The notes under the pieces: model-generated
Told to the model about the DNA's origin: nothing
Databases searched by the model: none
What the model saw: only the letters and a program-made list of their open reading frames with translations
DNA from: an uncultured Erysipelotrichaceae bacterium
Lineage (GTDB): Bacteria; Bacillota_I; Bacilli_A; RF39; UBA660
Length of the DNA: 15,743 nucleotides
Direction of reading: 5' to 3'
Assembly: GCA_902783435.1 (NCBI GenBank)
Contig: CACZQV010000025.1
Location: forward strand, 1 to 15,743
Program-made: the position numbers and the translations under genes
Shown: positions 1-6,753 of the stretch, one piece after another
Layout of the letters: each line of letters starts with the position of its first letter
How positions within the stretch are numbered: the stretch's first letter is position 1

Positions 1-1337
1 CAGGAACAGGTAAAACTTTACTTGCTAAAGCTGTTGCTGGTGAAGCTAATGTTCCATTCTATTTTATAAGTGGATCTGATTTTGTTGAATTATTTGTAGG
101 TGTTGGTGCAAGTCGTGTTCGTGATATGTTCCAACAAGCTAAGAGAAATGCTCCATGTTTAATATTTATTGATGAAATTGATGCAGTAGGTAGACAACGT
201 GGTACTGGTTTAGGTGGAGGACATGATGAAAGAGAACAAACTTTAAACCAATTACTTACTGAAATGGATGGTTTTGGAGAAAATGAAGGAATAATTATTA
301 TTGCTGCTACTAATAGACCTGATGTATTAGATCCTGCATTACTTCGACCAGGAAGATTTGATAGACAAGTTACAGTTAATTTACCTGATGTAAGAGGACG
401 TGAAGAAATACTTGGTGTTCATGCTAAGAATAAGATTTTAGCAGAAGGCATTACATTAAAGAATTTAGCTAAACGTACTCCAGGATTTAGTGGTGCTGAT
501 CTTGAAAACTTATTAAACGAAGCTGCTTTACTTGCAGTTAGAAGAAATAAAGAAGAAATAACTATGAGTGAAATTGATGAAGCAACAGATAGAGTTCTTA
601 TGGGACCTGCTAAAGTTAGTCATAAATATAGTGAAGATGATAGAAAACTTGTTGCTTATCATGAAGCTGGACATGCAGTTATAGGTTTAAAATTAAAACA
701 TGCTAGTGATGTACAAAAGGTTACTATCATTCCTCGTGGTTCTGCTGGTGGATATAATATGATGGTTCCTAGTGAAGAAAAATTATGTTCAACTAAGACT
801 GATTTATTAGAAGAAATTACAGGATTACTTGGTGGTAGAACTGCAGAAGAAATTACATTTGGAGAAATTACTACTGGAGCTCATAATGACTTTGAAAAAG
901 CTACTAAGATTGTTAGAGCTATGGTTACTGAGTATGGTATGAGTGATTTAGGACCTCTTCAATTTGAACAACAAGCAGGAAGTGTATTCCTTGGTCGTGA
1001 TTATAATAAGAGTCAACATTTCTCTAATGAAGTTGCTAATGAAATAGATATGGAAATGAGAAGAATCATTGATGAATGTCATAAGAAAGCAACAGATATT
1101 ATTAAAAAGAATAAGAGCTTATTAAAACTTATTGCAGAAACTTTATTAGAATATGAAACTTTAACTAAGGAACAAATTGATTATTTAGTAGAACATGGTG
1201 AAATGCCTAAGGAAGAAGAAGATAAATTAGAATCTTTATCTATTACTAAATTAAGAAAGATAGCTACTGATAAAGGTATAAAAGATGCAGATAAGATGAA
1301 TAAAGCTGAATTATTAAAAGAATTAGGAACTTTCTAA
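1..1337 (+). CDS. ftsH: ATP-dependent zinc metalloprotease FtsH (5' truncated by window edge)
   Basis: Membrane-anchored AAA+ protease that unfolds and degrades membrane and regulatory proteins. The window starts inside the gene: the frame is open from base 3, and the first full codons encode GTGKT of Walker A. About 444 residues are visible and the N-terminal membrane part is missing. Numbering from base 3, Walker B is CLIFIDE near residues 52-58, the second region of homology is the [11 protein letters not shown] segment, and the zinc site HEAGH is at 220-224, with the downstream acidic ligand in the GAHNDF segment. Identity is secure from these motifs. The C-terminus is unusual. After the usual protease helices and an acidic EEEDK linker, the last ~34 residues ([17 protein letters not shown] onward) look like a Rho-N/SAP-type helix-extended-helix motif. 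The ATG at 126 is internal and is not the start. The gene ends in a terminator that overlaps its stop codon. Confidence 0.97.
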   Translation, partial: GTGKTLLAKAVAGEANVPFYFISGSDFVELFVGVGASRVRDMFQQAKRNAPCLIFIDEIDAVGRQRGTGLGGGHDEREQTLNQLLTEMDGFGENEGIIIIAATNRPDVLDPALLRPGRFDRQVTVNLPDVRGREEILGVHAKNKILAEGITLKNLAKRTPGFSGADLENLLNEAALLAVRRNKEEITMSEIDEATDRVLMGPAKVSHKYSEDDRKLVAYHEAGHAVIGLKLKHASDVQKVTIIPRGSAGGYNMMVPSEEKLCSTKTDLLEEITGLLGGRTAEEITFGEITTGAHNDFEKATKIVRAMVTEYGMSDLGPLQFEQQAGSVFLGRDYNKSQHFSNEVANEIDMEMRRIIDECHKKATDIIKKNKSLLKLIAETLLEYETLTKEQIDYLVEHGEMPKEEEDKLESLSITKLRKIATDKGIKDADKMNKAELLKELGTF

Positions 1338-1347
1338 TTCTTTTTTT
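1317..1347 (+). terminator. Intrinsic terminator overlapping the ftsH stop
   Basis: AAAGAATTAG (1317-1326) pairs perfectly with CTAATTCTTT (1334-1343) across a 7-base loop, followed by a T-tract to 1347. The 3' arm contains the ftsH stop TAA (1335-1337), so the last codons of the gene form the hairpin. Confidence 0.75.
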
Positions 1348-1348
1348 C

Positions 1349-1376
1349 TTGAAAAATATAAAAAATATACTATAAT
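1349..1376 (+). promoter_or_regulatory. Sigma-A-type promoter of mscL
   Basis: TTGAAA (1349-1354), 16-base spacer, TATAAT (1371-1376). The -35 begins two bases after the ftsH terminator T-tract. The mscL ribosome site AGAGGAGTGA lies at about 1383-1392. Confidence 0.75.
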
Positions 1377-1396
1377 ATAGCTAGAGGAGTGAGAAT

Positions 1397-1831
1397 ATGG
1401 CTAAGATTAATAAAGAAAAATTAAAGAAAGTCAAACAAAAGGGTTCAGGTTTTTTTGGAGAATTTAAAGAATTTATATTACGCGGAAATGTAATGGATAT
1501 GGCTATCGGTGTTATCATTGGTGGTGCATTTCAAGGAATCGTTACAGCTTTAACAAATGATTTCATTAATCCATTAATTAATGGTATTGGTGGAGCAGAA
1601 GTTGGTGGTACTATTAAAATCTACGGAGGACAAGTTCTTCGTTATGGAGATTTTATTACTGCAATAATTAATTTCTTAATAATGGCATTAGTACTATTTG
1701 TTTTATTAAAAATAGTAAATGGTATTATGACTGCTGGTAAGAAAAAAGAAGAAAAAACACCAGAAATTGTTAAATCTGATGAAGTAAAACTACTAGAAGA
1801 AATAAGAGATTTATTAAAAAAACAAAAATAG
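1397..1831 (+). CDS. mscL: Large-conductance mechanosensitive channel MscL
   Basis: Homopentameric membrane channel that opens under membrane tension to release solutes during hypo-osmotic shock. The 144-residue protein has the family layout: a charged N-terminus, then FKEFILRGNVMDMAIGVIIG leading into pore helix TM1 (about 27-55), an extracellular loop rich in glycine (62-80), TM2 (about 84-112), a lysine-rich cytosolic stretch, and a C-terminal amphipathic helix (EVKLLEEIRDLLKKQ, about 128-142) that forms the cytosolic bundle. The start is fixed by the AGAGGAGTGA ribosome site just upstream. It has its own promoter and terminator, so it is probably monocistronic. Nothing essential appears to be missing. 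Confidence 0.96.
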   Translation: MAKINKEKLKKVKQKGSGFFGEFKEFILRGNVMDMAIGVIIGGAFQGIVTALTNDFINPLINGIGGAEVGGTIKIYGGQVLRYGDFITAIINFLIMALVLFVLLKIVNGIMTAGKKKEEKTPEIVKSDEVKLLEEIRDLLKKQK

Positions 1832-1836
1832 TAGTT

Positions 1837-1864
1837 AAACGATTCCTTATGGAGTCGTTTTTTC
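1837..1864 (+). terminator. Intrinsic terminator after mscL
   Basis: AAACGATTCC (1837-1846), loop TTAT, GGAGTCGTTT (1851-1860), a 10-pair stem with one G-U pair, followed by T residues to 1863. Confidence 0.85.
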
Positions 1865-1893
1865 TTGTTTAATTTGTAATTTTATTATATACT
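1865..1893 (+). promoter_or_regulatory. Probable promoter of the dusB-RDD-lysS unit
   Basis: TTGTTT (1865-1870), 17-base spacer, TATACT (1888-1893). The predicted transcript start near 1900 falls beyond the ATG at 1899, which supports the later ATG at 1920 as the dusB start. Confidence 0.6.
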
Positions 1894-1919
1894 ATCATGT
1901 GTTTAGAAAAGGGATTATT

Positions 1920-2891
1920 ATGGAATGGAATATAGGAAATGTAAAAATTAAGAATCAGGTTGTACTTGCGCCTATGGCTGGAGTTTGTAATTCTGCATAT
2001 AGAAAGATATGTAAAGAAATGGGTTGCGGGTTAGTTTATGCTGAAATGGTTAGTGATAAGGCTATTACTTTTAGTAATAAAAAGACACTTGATATGCTTT
2101 ATATGGAAGAGGAAGAGAGACCACTTACTCAACAGATATTCGGTAGTGATAAAGATTCTTTTGTTGAAGCAGCCAAGTATATCTATGAAAATATGAAACC
2201 TGATATTATTGATATTAATATGGGATGTCCTGTTCCTAAAGTGGCAGTTAGAGCTCAAGCTGGTAGTGCACTTTTAAAAAATCCCGATAAAATATATGAT
2301 ATAGTTAAAGCAGTAGTGGAAGCTGTTCCTATACCTGTTACAGTTAAAATTAGAAGTGGATGGGATAGTAATCATATTAATGCAGTAGAAGTTGCTAAAA
2401 TAATAGAGAAAGCAGGGGCTTCTGCAATATGTGTACATCCTAGAACTAGAAGTCAAGGTTATAGTGGAAAAGCAGATTGGAATATCATAAAACAGGTAAA
2501 AGATGCTGTAGCTATACCAGTAATTGGTAATGGGGATATTAAAACTCCAGAAGATGCTAAGAAAATGTTAGATTCTACTGGATGCGATGCTGTAATGATA
2601 GGTCGTGGAGTTTTAGGTAATCCATGGTTAATAAAAAATACTATTAATTATTTAGAAAATAAACCTTTAATTGATGTTAGTGTATCTGATAGAGTGGATA
2701 TGTGCTTGAAACACCTATCTTACTTAGAAGAATTAAAAAATGAAAAACTAGCATGTTTAGAAATTAGAAATCATATAGGATGGTATTTTAAAGGAATAAA
2801 GAGTGCTAATGAATTAAAAAATAAAGTCTATCAAACTACTAGTATTCGTGATATAATCTTGTTGTTAAATGAATTTAAGGAGGGGATTTGA
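1920..2891 (+). CDS. dusB: tRNA-dihydrouridine synthase (DusB/Dus1 family)
   Basis: FMN-dependent enzyme that reduces specific uridines of tRNA to dihydrouridine with NAD(P)H. The 323-residue protein is a TIM barrel beginning VVLAPMAGVCNSAYR (about 14-28, FMN phosphate region). It carries the catalytic segment NMGCPVPKV (Cys103), VTVKIRSGW, VHPRTR, VIGNGDI and MIGRGVLGNPW, followed by the helical tRNA-binding domain. An upstream ATG at 1899 is in frame, but I chose 1920. The latter has the AAAAGGGA site at a proper distance, gives the family-typical N-terminus, and lies downstream of the predicted transcript start. Its TGA stop shares its A with the ATG of the RDD gene (TGATG), which implies translational coupling. 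The position just upstream of lysS matches Bacillus synteny. Confidence 0.95.
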   Translation: MEWNIGNVKIKNQVVLAPMAGVCNSAYRKICKEMGCGLVYAEMVSDKAITFSNKKTLDMLYMEEEERPLTQQIFGSDKDSFVEAAKYIYENMKPDIIDINMGCPVPKVAVRAQAGSALLKNPDKIYDIVKAVVEAVPIPVTVKIRSGWDSNHINAVEVAKIIEKAGASAICVHPRTRSQGYSGKADWNIIKQVKDAVAIPVIGNGDIKTPEDAKKMLDSTGCDAVMIGRGVLGNPWLIKNTINYLENKPLIDVSVSDRVDMCLKHLSYLEELKNEKLACLEIRNHIGWYFKGIKSANELKNKVYQTTSIRDIILLLNEFKEGI

Positions 2892-3489
2892 TGGCTAAAA
2901 AACTAAGGCATATTTTAGTCAAAGATTAGTAGCTTTTATTATTGATATGCTTTTTGTTACTATAGTGGCATCTCTTTTATCAGGGCCTTTTATAGATTCT
3001 GAAAAAATCCAAAAATATGAGAAACAAGAAAAAGAAATAATGGAAAAGTATACAAAACAGGAAATTAGTCCTGATGATTATCTTGCTAGTTATGAAGATA
3101 TTTTCTATAAATTAACTAGGGATACAGGTATACTATCAATAATTACTATTTTATTAGAAGTTATTTATTTTGTGGTATTTCAAGTTGCCAATGGTGGACA
3201 AACTTTTGGTAAGAAGATTATGAAAATAAAAGTAGTTAGTGAGGATGGCAATTTAGATATGAATCAAATGATTTGTAGAGCATTATTATCTAATTTTATA
3301 TTAGTTAATATACTTACTTTTATATTCTTATTATTTACTTCAAAAAATATATATTTTGTAACATCTTTATTATTACAAGCTGTTCAATATTTAATAATGT
3401 TTATATCAGTAATTATGATTTTAAGTAAAAGTAGTGGTTGTGCTATACACGATAAATTAGCACATACTAAGGTAGTACAAGCAAAGTAG
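2891..3489 (+). CDS. RDD-family membrane protein, interrupted by a one-base frameshift at an A6 tract
   Basis: RDD proteins are small integral membrane proteins, and the role of this one is not known. The evident start is ATG 2891, with a strong AAGGAGGGG site at 2877-2885 and overlap with the dusB stop. That frame reads MAKK and then hits TAG at 2927 after 12 codons. The RDD sequence itself (TKAYFSQRLVAFIID, then the segment from Met 2947) is in the -1 frame, entered right after the A6 tract at 2897-2902. One extra A would give a continuous 199-residue protein. Visible parts are QRLVAFIID in TM1 with the conserved Arg and Asp, a charged loop, TM2 ending in GQTFGKKIMKIKVV, two further helices, and the typical end AIHDKLAHTKVV. 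ATG 2947 has no ribosome site and lies inside TM1, so it is an unlikely start. The cause may be a sequencing error, phase variation, or slippage. The gene overlaps dusB and leads directly into lysS. Confidence 0.85.
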
Positions 3490-3499
3490 GAGGGATATT

Positions 3500-4993
3500 A
3501 TGAGAGAATTTAGTGAACAAGAATTAGTTAGAAGAGAAAAAAGAGATAAATTAGCAGAACTTGGATTAGATCCATTTGGACAAAGATATGATAGAGAGGA
3601 TTATGCTAAAGATATAAAAGAAAAGTATGCAGATGTAGATCATGATCAATTTGAAAATATGGAAGATACTGCTAAAGTAGCAGGTAGAATTATGTTTATT
3701 AGAAAGATGGGTAAGGCATCATTCTTTACTATTCAAGATAAAACAGGTTCTATTCAAATATATATATCTATTAATGATATAGGAGAAGAAGCTTATACTT
3801 TATTTAAAACTGCAGATATTGGAGATATAGTTGGTGTATATGGTAAAGTAATGAAAACTAAGACTGGTGAAGTTACTATTAAGTGTTTAGAATATACTCA
3901 TTTAGTAAAAGCACTTAGACCATTACCAGAAAAATTTCATGGATTAACAGATAAAGAAGAAAGATATAGAAGAAGATACGTAGATCTAATGATGAATGAA
4001 GATTCTAAGAAAGTTGCATTTATGAGACCTAAAATTATTAGATGTATTCAAAATTTCTTAGATAATCAAGGATTTGTAGAAGTAGAAACTCCTTTACTTA
4101 CAACATTACTTACTGGTGCTTCTGCTAGACCATTTGTTACTCATCATAATGCACAAGATTTAGATATGTATTTAAGAATAGCTCTTGAGTTAAACTTAAA
4201 GAGATTATTAGTTGGTGGAATGGAAAGAGTTTATGAAATAGGTAGAACATTCAGAAATGAAGGTATGGATCCACAACATAATCCAGAATTTACTTTAATG
4301 GAAGTATATCAAGCATATAGTGATCTTGAGGGTATGATGGAATTAACTGAAAATATGTATAAGACAATTGCTAATGAAGTATGTGGAAAAACTACTTTCC
4401 ATTACTTAGGTCATGATATAGATCTAGCTGGTGAATGGAAAAGAATTTCTATGACTGATGCTATTAAAGAAAAAGTAGGAATTGATTTTAAGGCAATTGA
4501 TAATTTAGATGAATGTTTAAAACTTGCAGAAGAACATAATATAGAGTTAGAAGAACATGAAAAAGCTTATGGACATATTATTAATAAATTCTTTGAAAAG
4601 TATGTAGAAGAAACATTAATTGAGCCAACTTTCTTATATGGTCATCCAATTGAAATTAGTCCCCTTACTAAGAAAGATCCAGAAGATCCAAGATTTACTC
4701 AAAGATTTGAATTATTTATTTCTGGTCATGAATGTGCAAATGCATATACTGAGTTAAATGATCCTGATGATCAATTAGAGAGATTTGAAGCTCAATTAAC
4801 AGAAAAAGAATTAGGTAATGATGAAGCTAATGATATAGATATGGATTTCATTGAAGCTTTAGAATATGGTATGCCACCAACTGGTGGAATTGGATATGGA
4901 ATTGATCGTTTAGTTATGTTATTTACTGAACAAGAATCAATTAGAGATGTATTATTATTCCCAACAATGAAAGAAAAGAATAGAGAAATCTAA
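3500..4993 (+). CDS. lysS: Lysyl-tRNA synthetase, class II
   Basis: Charges tRNA-Lys with lysine using ATP in the cytosol. At 497 residues it has the standard length. The N-terminal OB-fold anticodon domain includes VAGRIMFIRKMGKASFFTIQ (about 60-79). The class II catalytic core follows: motif 1 around GFVEVETPLL (191-200), motif 2 RVYEIGRTFRNEG (243-255) continuing into HNPEFTLMEVYQAY, the substrate-site segment GHECANAYTELNDP (409-422), and motif 3 GGIGYGIDRLVML (462-474). The start ATG 3500 is preceded by AGGAGGG, which overlaps the stop of the RDD gene, so it probably shares a transcript with dusB. All expected motifs are intact. The 3' end carries part of a terminator stem. Confidence 0.97.
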   Translation: MREFSEQELVRREKRDKLAELGLDPFGQRYDREDYAKDIKEKYADVDHDQFENMEDTAKVAGRIMFIRKMGKASFFTIQDKTGSIQIYISINDIGEEAYTLFKTADIGDIVGVYGKVMKTKTGEVTIKCLEYTHLVKALRPLPEKFHGLTDKEERYRRRYVDLMMNEDSKKVAFMRPKIIRCIQNFLDNQGFVEVETPLLTTLLTGASARPFVTHHNAQDLDMYLRIALELNLKRLLVGGMERVYEIGRTFRNEGMDPQHNPEFTLMEVYQAYSDLEGMMELTENMYKTIANEVCGKTTFHYLGHDIDLAGEWKRISMTDAIKEKVGIDFKAIDNLDECLKLAEEHNIELEEHEKAYGHIINKFFEKYVEETLIEPTFLYGHPIEISPLTKKDPEDPRFTQRFELFISGHECANAYTELNDPDDQLERFEAQLTEKELGNDEANDIDMDFIEALEYGMPPTGGIGYGIDRLVMLFTEQESIRDVLLFPTMKEKNREI

Positions 4994-5009
4994 TCTTTTC
5001 TTTTTTTTT
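4970..5009 (+). terminator. Probable intrinsic terminator at the lysS end
   Basis: AAAGAAAAGA (4970-4979, inside lysS) is perfectly complementary to TCTTTTCTTT (4994-5003), with a 14-base loop containing the stop codon and a T-tract to 5009. The stem has only two G-C pairs, so it may be weak. Confidence 0.5.
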
Positions 5010-5037
5010 CACTAAAATTTCATCAAAAAAAAGTGTA

Positions 5038-5071
5038 AATACTTGTAAAAAAGTATTGAAATAGTTATAAT
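5038..5071 (+). promoter_or_regulatory. Promoter of the YfcC-like transporter with overlapping inverted repeat
   Basis: TTGTAA (5043-5048), 17-base spacer, TATAAT (5066-5071). A perfect inverted repeat AATACTT (5038-5044) / AAGTATT (5051-5057), with 6-base spacing, straddles the -35. It could be an operator. The ribosome site GGGAGG lies at 5078-5083. Confidence 0.7.
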
Positions 5072-5089
5072 TATTATGGGAGGTTAATT

Positions 5090-6652
5090 ATGGAGAAACA
5101 TAATACAATAAAAGTCGTTCTTATTACAATTTTAGTATTATTATTACTTACTTGGATAATTCCTGCTGCTTATTATTCAGGTCAATTTGTAGATCAAGGA
5201 CGCGTTCAAATGGGATTATTTGATTTATTTAATTATCCATTAACTGCTTTAAGTTATTTTGGATATATTGGACTTTTCTTAATCCTAGTTGGTGGTTTTT
5301 ATGGAGTTTTATACAAAATTCCTGCATATCGTGCTTTCTTAGATAGAATAGTAAAAGTTGCAAGTAATAATGAAGCTGTTTCTATTTCAGTTATTGTTAC
5401 AGTTTTAGCACTTTTAGTATCTGTTTGTGGAGTACAAATTGGAATAGCATTATTTATTCCATTAATCGTATCTATTATTTTATTAATGGGATATGATAAA
5501 ATTGTTGCTGGATTAGTTACAGTAGGTTCTATTGCTGTAGGTTTAATCGGAAGTACATATGCTTATGCAAATATTAGTGTTTTAACTGCAACATTCCAAT
5601 TAAAACCAGATTATCAAATCGGAATAAGATTTGTAATCTTACTTGTTGGTATTGTTTTAGTTATCTTTAATACATTAATGTATATTAAAGCTAATGGTAA
5701 AGTTAAAATTACTGATAAAGTAGAAAAAGAAGCTAAAAAATTAGAAGAGAAAGTTGAAGAAGTAGCTGCTAAAGTAACTAAAAAACCAGCTACTAAGAAA
5801 ACTACTACAAAGAAGACTACAACTAAAAAATCTACATCTTCTAAAACTCGTAAGAGTGTTAATAAGGCAGCATTAATTGATGAAGATGTTATTGTAGTTC
5901 CAAATAAAGTAAGTGGTGATCATAAGATTTGGCCATTTACATTAGCATTTGTTTTATTATTTGTAGTATTTACATTAGCATTTATTACATGGGGAGAAAA
6001 TGGATTTGGTATTAAAACATTTGATAATATTACTAAATCTGTTCAAGAATTTGAATTATTTAAATTCCCATTATTTGCTAAGTTATTAGGAACAATAAAT
6101 TCATTTGGTAATTGGTCAATTACTGATATGTTCTTACCAATGTTCTTAACAATTCTATTATTAGTATTAATTTACAAAGTTAAATTAGATGATGTGTTTG
6201 ATGGATTTGTAGAAGGAGTTAAAAAAGCTTTAGCACCTGCATTCATTTCTATTCTTGTATATACTGTTTTAGTATTAGTTACATATCATCCATTCCAATT
6301 AACTATTTATAAGGCTATTTTAGGAATGACAAAAGGATTTAATATTGCAACTACTGCAGTAGTAGCTATCTTATCAAGTGTTATTAATGCTGATGCTGCA
6401 TATTCATTCCAAAGTGTTATTCCATATTATGCTAGTGTTGTAACTAAAACTGATACTTATCCATTAGTAGCAGTTATATTCCAATCTATGTATGGATTAA
6501 CTATGTTAGTTGCTCCTACAAGTTTAATTTTAATGGCAACATTATCATACTTAAAAGTATCTTATAAAGATTGGTTAAAGAATGTTTGGAAATTATTATT
6601 AGAATTATTTGTTATTCTATTAATTATCTTTATAATTTTAGCTTTAATGTAA
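5090..6652 (+). CDS. YfcC-like (ion-transporter superfamily) permease with Lys/Thr-rich central loop
   Basis: A polytopic membrane transporter of 520 residues. The N-terminus HNTIKVVLITILVLLLLTWIIPAAYYS resembles the opening helix of YfcC / C4-dicarboxylate anaerobic carrier-like proteins. The C-terminal half, with AILSSVINADAAYSF (re-entrant region) and YGLTMLVAPTSLILMATLSYL (about 468-488), also fits. The substrate cannot be told from sequence; carboxylates and amino acids are the usual suggestions. Two hydrophobic blocks (about 7-200 and 280-520) are joined by a hydrophilic loop. That loop begins with a predicted coiled coil (KVEKEAKKLEEKVEEVAAKV, about 210-229) and continues as a KPATKKTTTKK-type repeat stretch (about 230-258), unusual for this family. 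The gene has its own promoter and terminator. It sits where ctsR-mcsA-mcsB would be in Bacillus. Family assignment is moderately sure and function is not. Confidence 0.78.
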   Translation: MEKHNTIKVVLITILVLLLLTWIIPAAYYSGQFVDQGRVQMGLFDLFNYPLTALSYFGYIGLFLILVGGFYGVLYKIPAYRAFLDRIVKVASNNEAVSISVIVTVLALLVSVCGVQIGIALFIPLIVSIILLMGYDKIVAGLVTVGSIAVGLIGSTYAYANISVLTATFQLKPDYQIGIRFVILLVGIVLVIFNTLMYIKANGKVKITDKVEKEAKKLEEKVEEVAAKVTKKPATKKTTTKKTTTKKSTSSKTRKSVNKAALIDEDVIVVPNKVSGDHKIWPFTLAFVLLFVVFTLAFITWGENGFGIKTFDNITKSVQEFELFKFPLFAKLLGTINSFGNWSITDMFLPMFLTILLLVLIYKVKLDDVFDGFVEGVKKALAPAFISILVYTVLVLVTYHPFQLTIYKAILGMTKGFNIATTAVVAILSSVINADAAYSFQSVIPYYASVVTKTDTYPLVAVIFQSMYGLTMLVAPTSLILMATLSYLKVSYKDWLKNVWKLLLELFVILLIIFIILALM

Positions 6653-6658
6653 TAAACT

Positions 6659-6682
6659 AGAAGCCTTAGGGCTTCTTTTTTT
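6659..6682 (+). terminator. Intrinsic terminator after the transporter gene
   Basis: AGAAGCC (6659-6665), loop TTAG, GGCTTCT (6670-6676), then T residues to 6682. This is a classic strong Rho-independent terminator. Confidence 0.9.
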
Positions 6683-6707
6683 GTCTAAATTTTGGGGATG
6701 CATTTTA

Positions 6708-6736
6708 TTGATATAGATATGAATGAATTATAAAAT
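6708..6736 (+). promoter_or_regulatory. Probable promoter of the clpC-like gene
   Basis: TTGATA (6708-6713), 17-base spacer, TAAAAT (6731-6736). TATAAA at 6729-6734 is an alternative -10. The ribosome site GAGGTGA is at 6743-6749. No GGTCAAA heptads typical of CtsR control and no CIRCE-like repeat are visible. Confidence 0.5.
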
Positions 6737-6753
6737 ATTTTTGAGGTGAATAT

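Noticed and set aside
1899..1919. ATG 1899 as the start of dusB
   Set aside because: It coincides with the predicted transcript start, lacks a ribosome site, and adds seven residues foreign to the family.
2031..2456. Two minus-strand open frames inside dusB
   Set aside because: Antisense to conserved dusB codons, low-complexity Ile/Asn/Ser-rich translations, no start signals.
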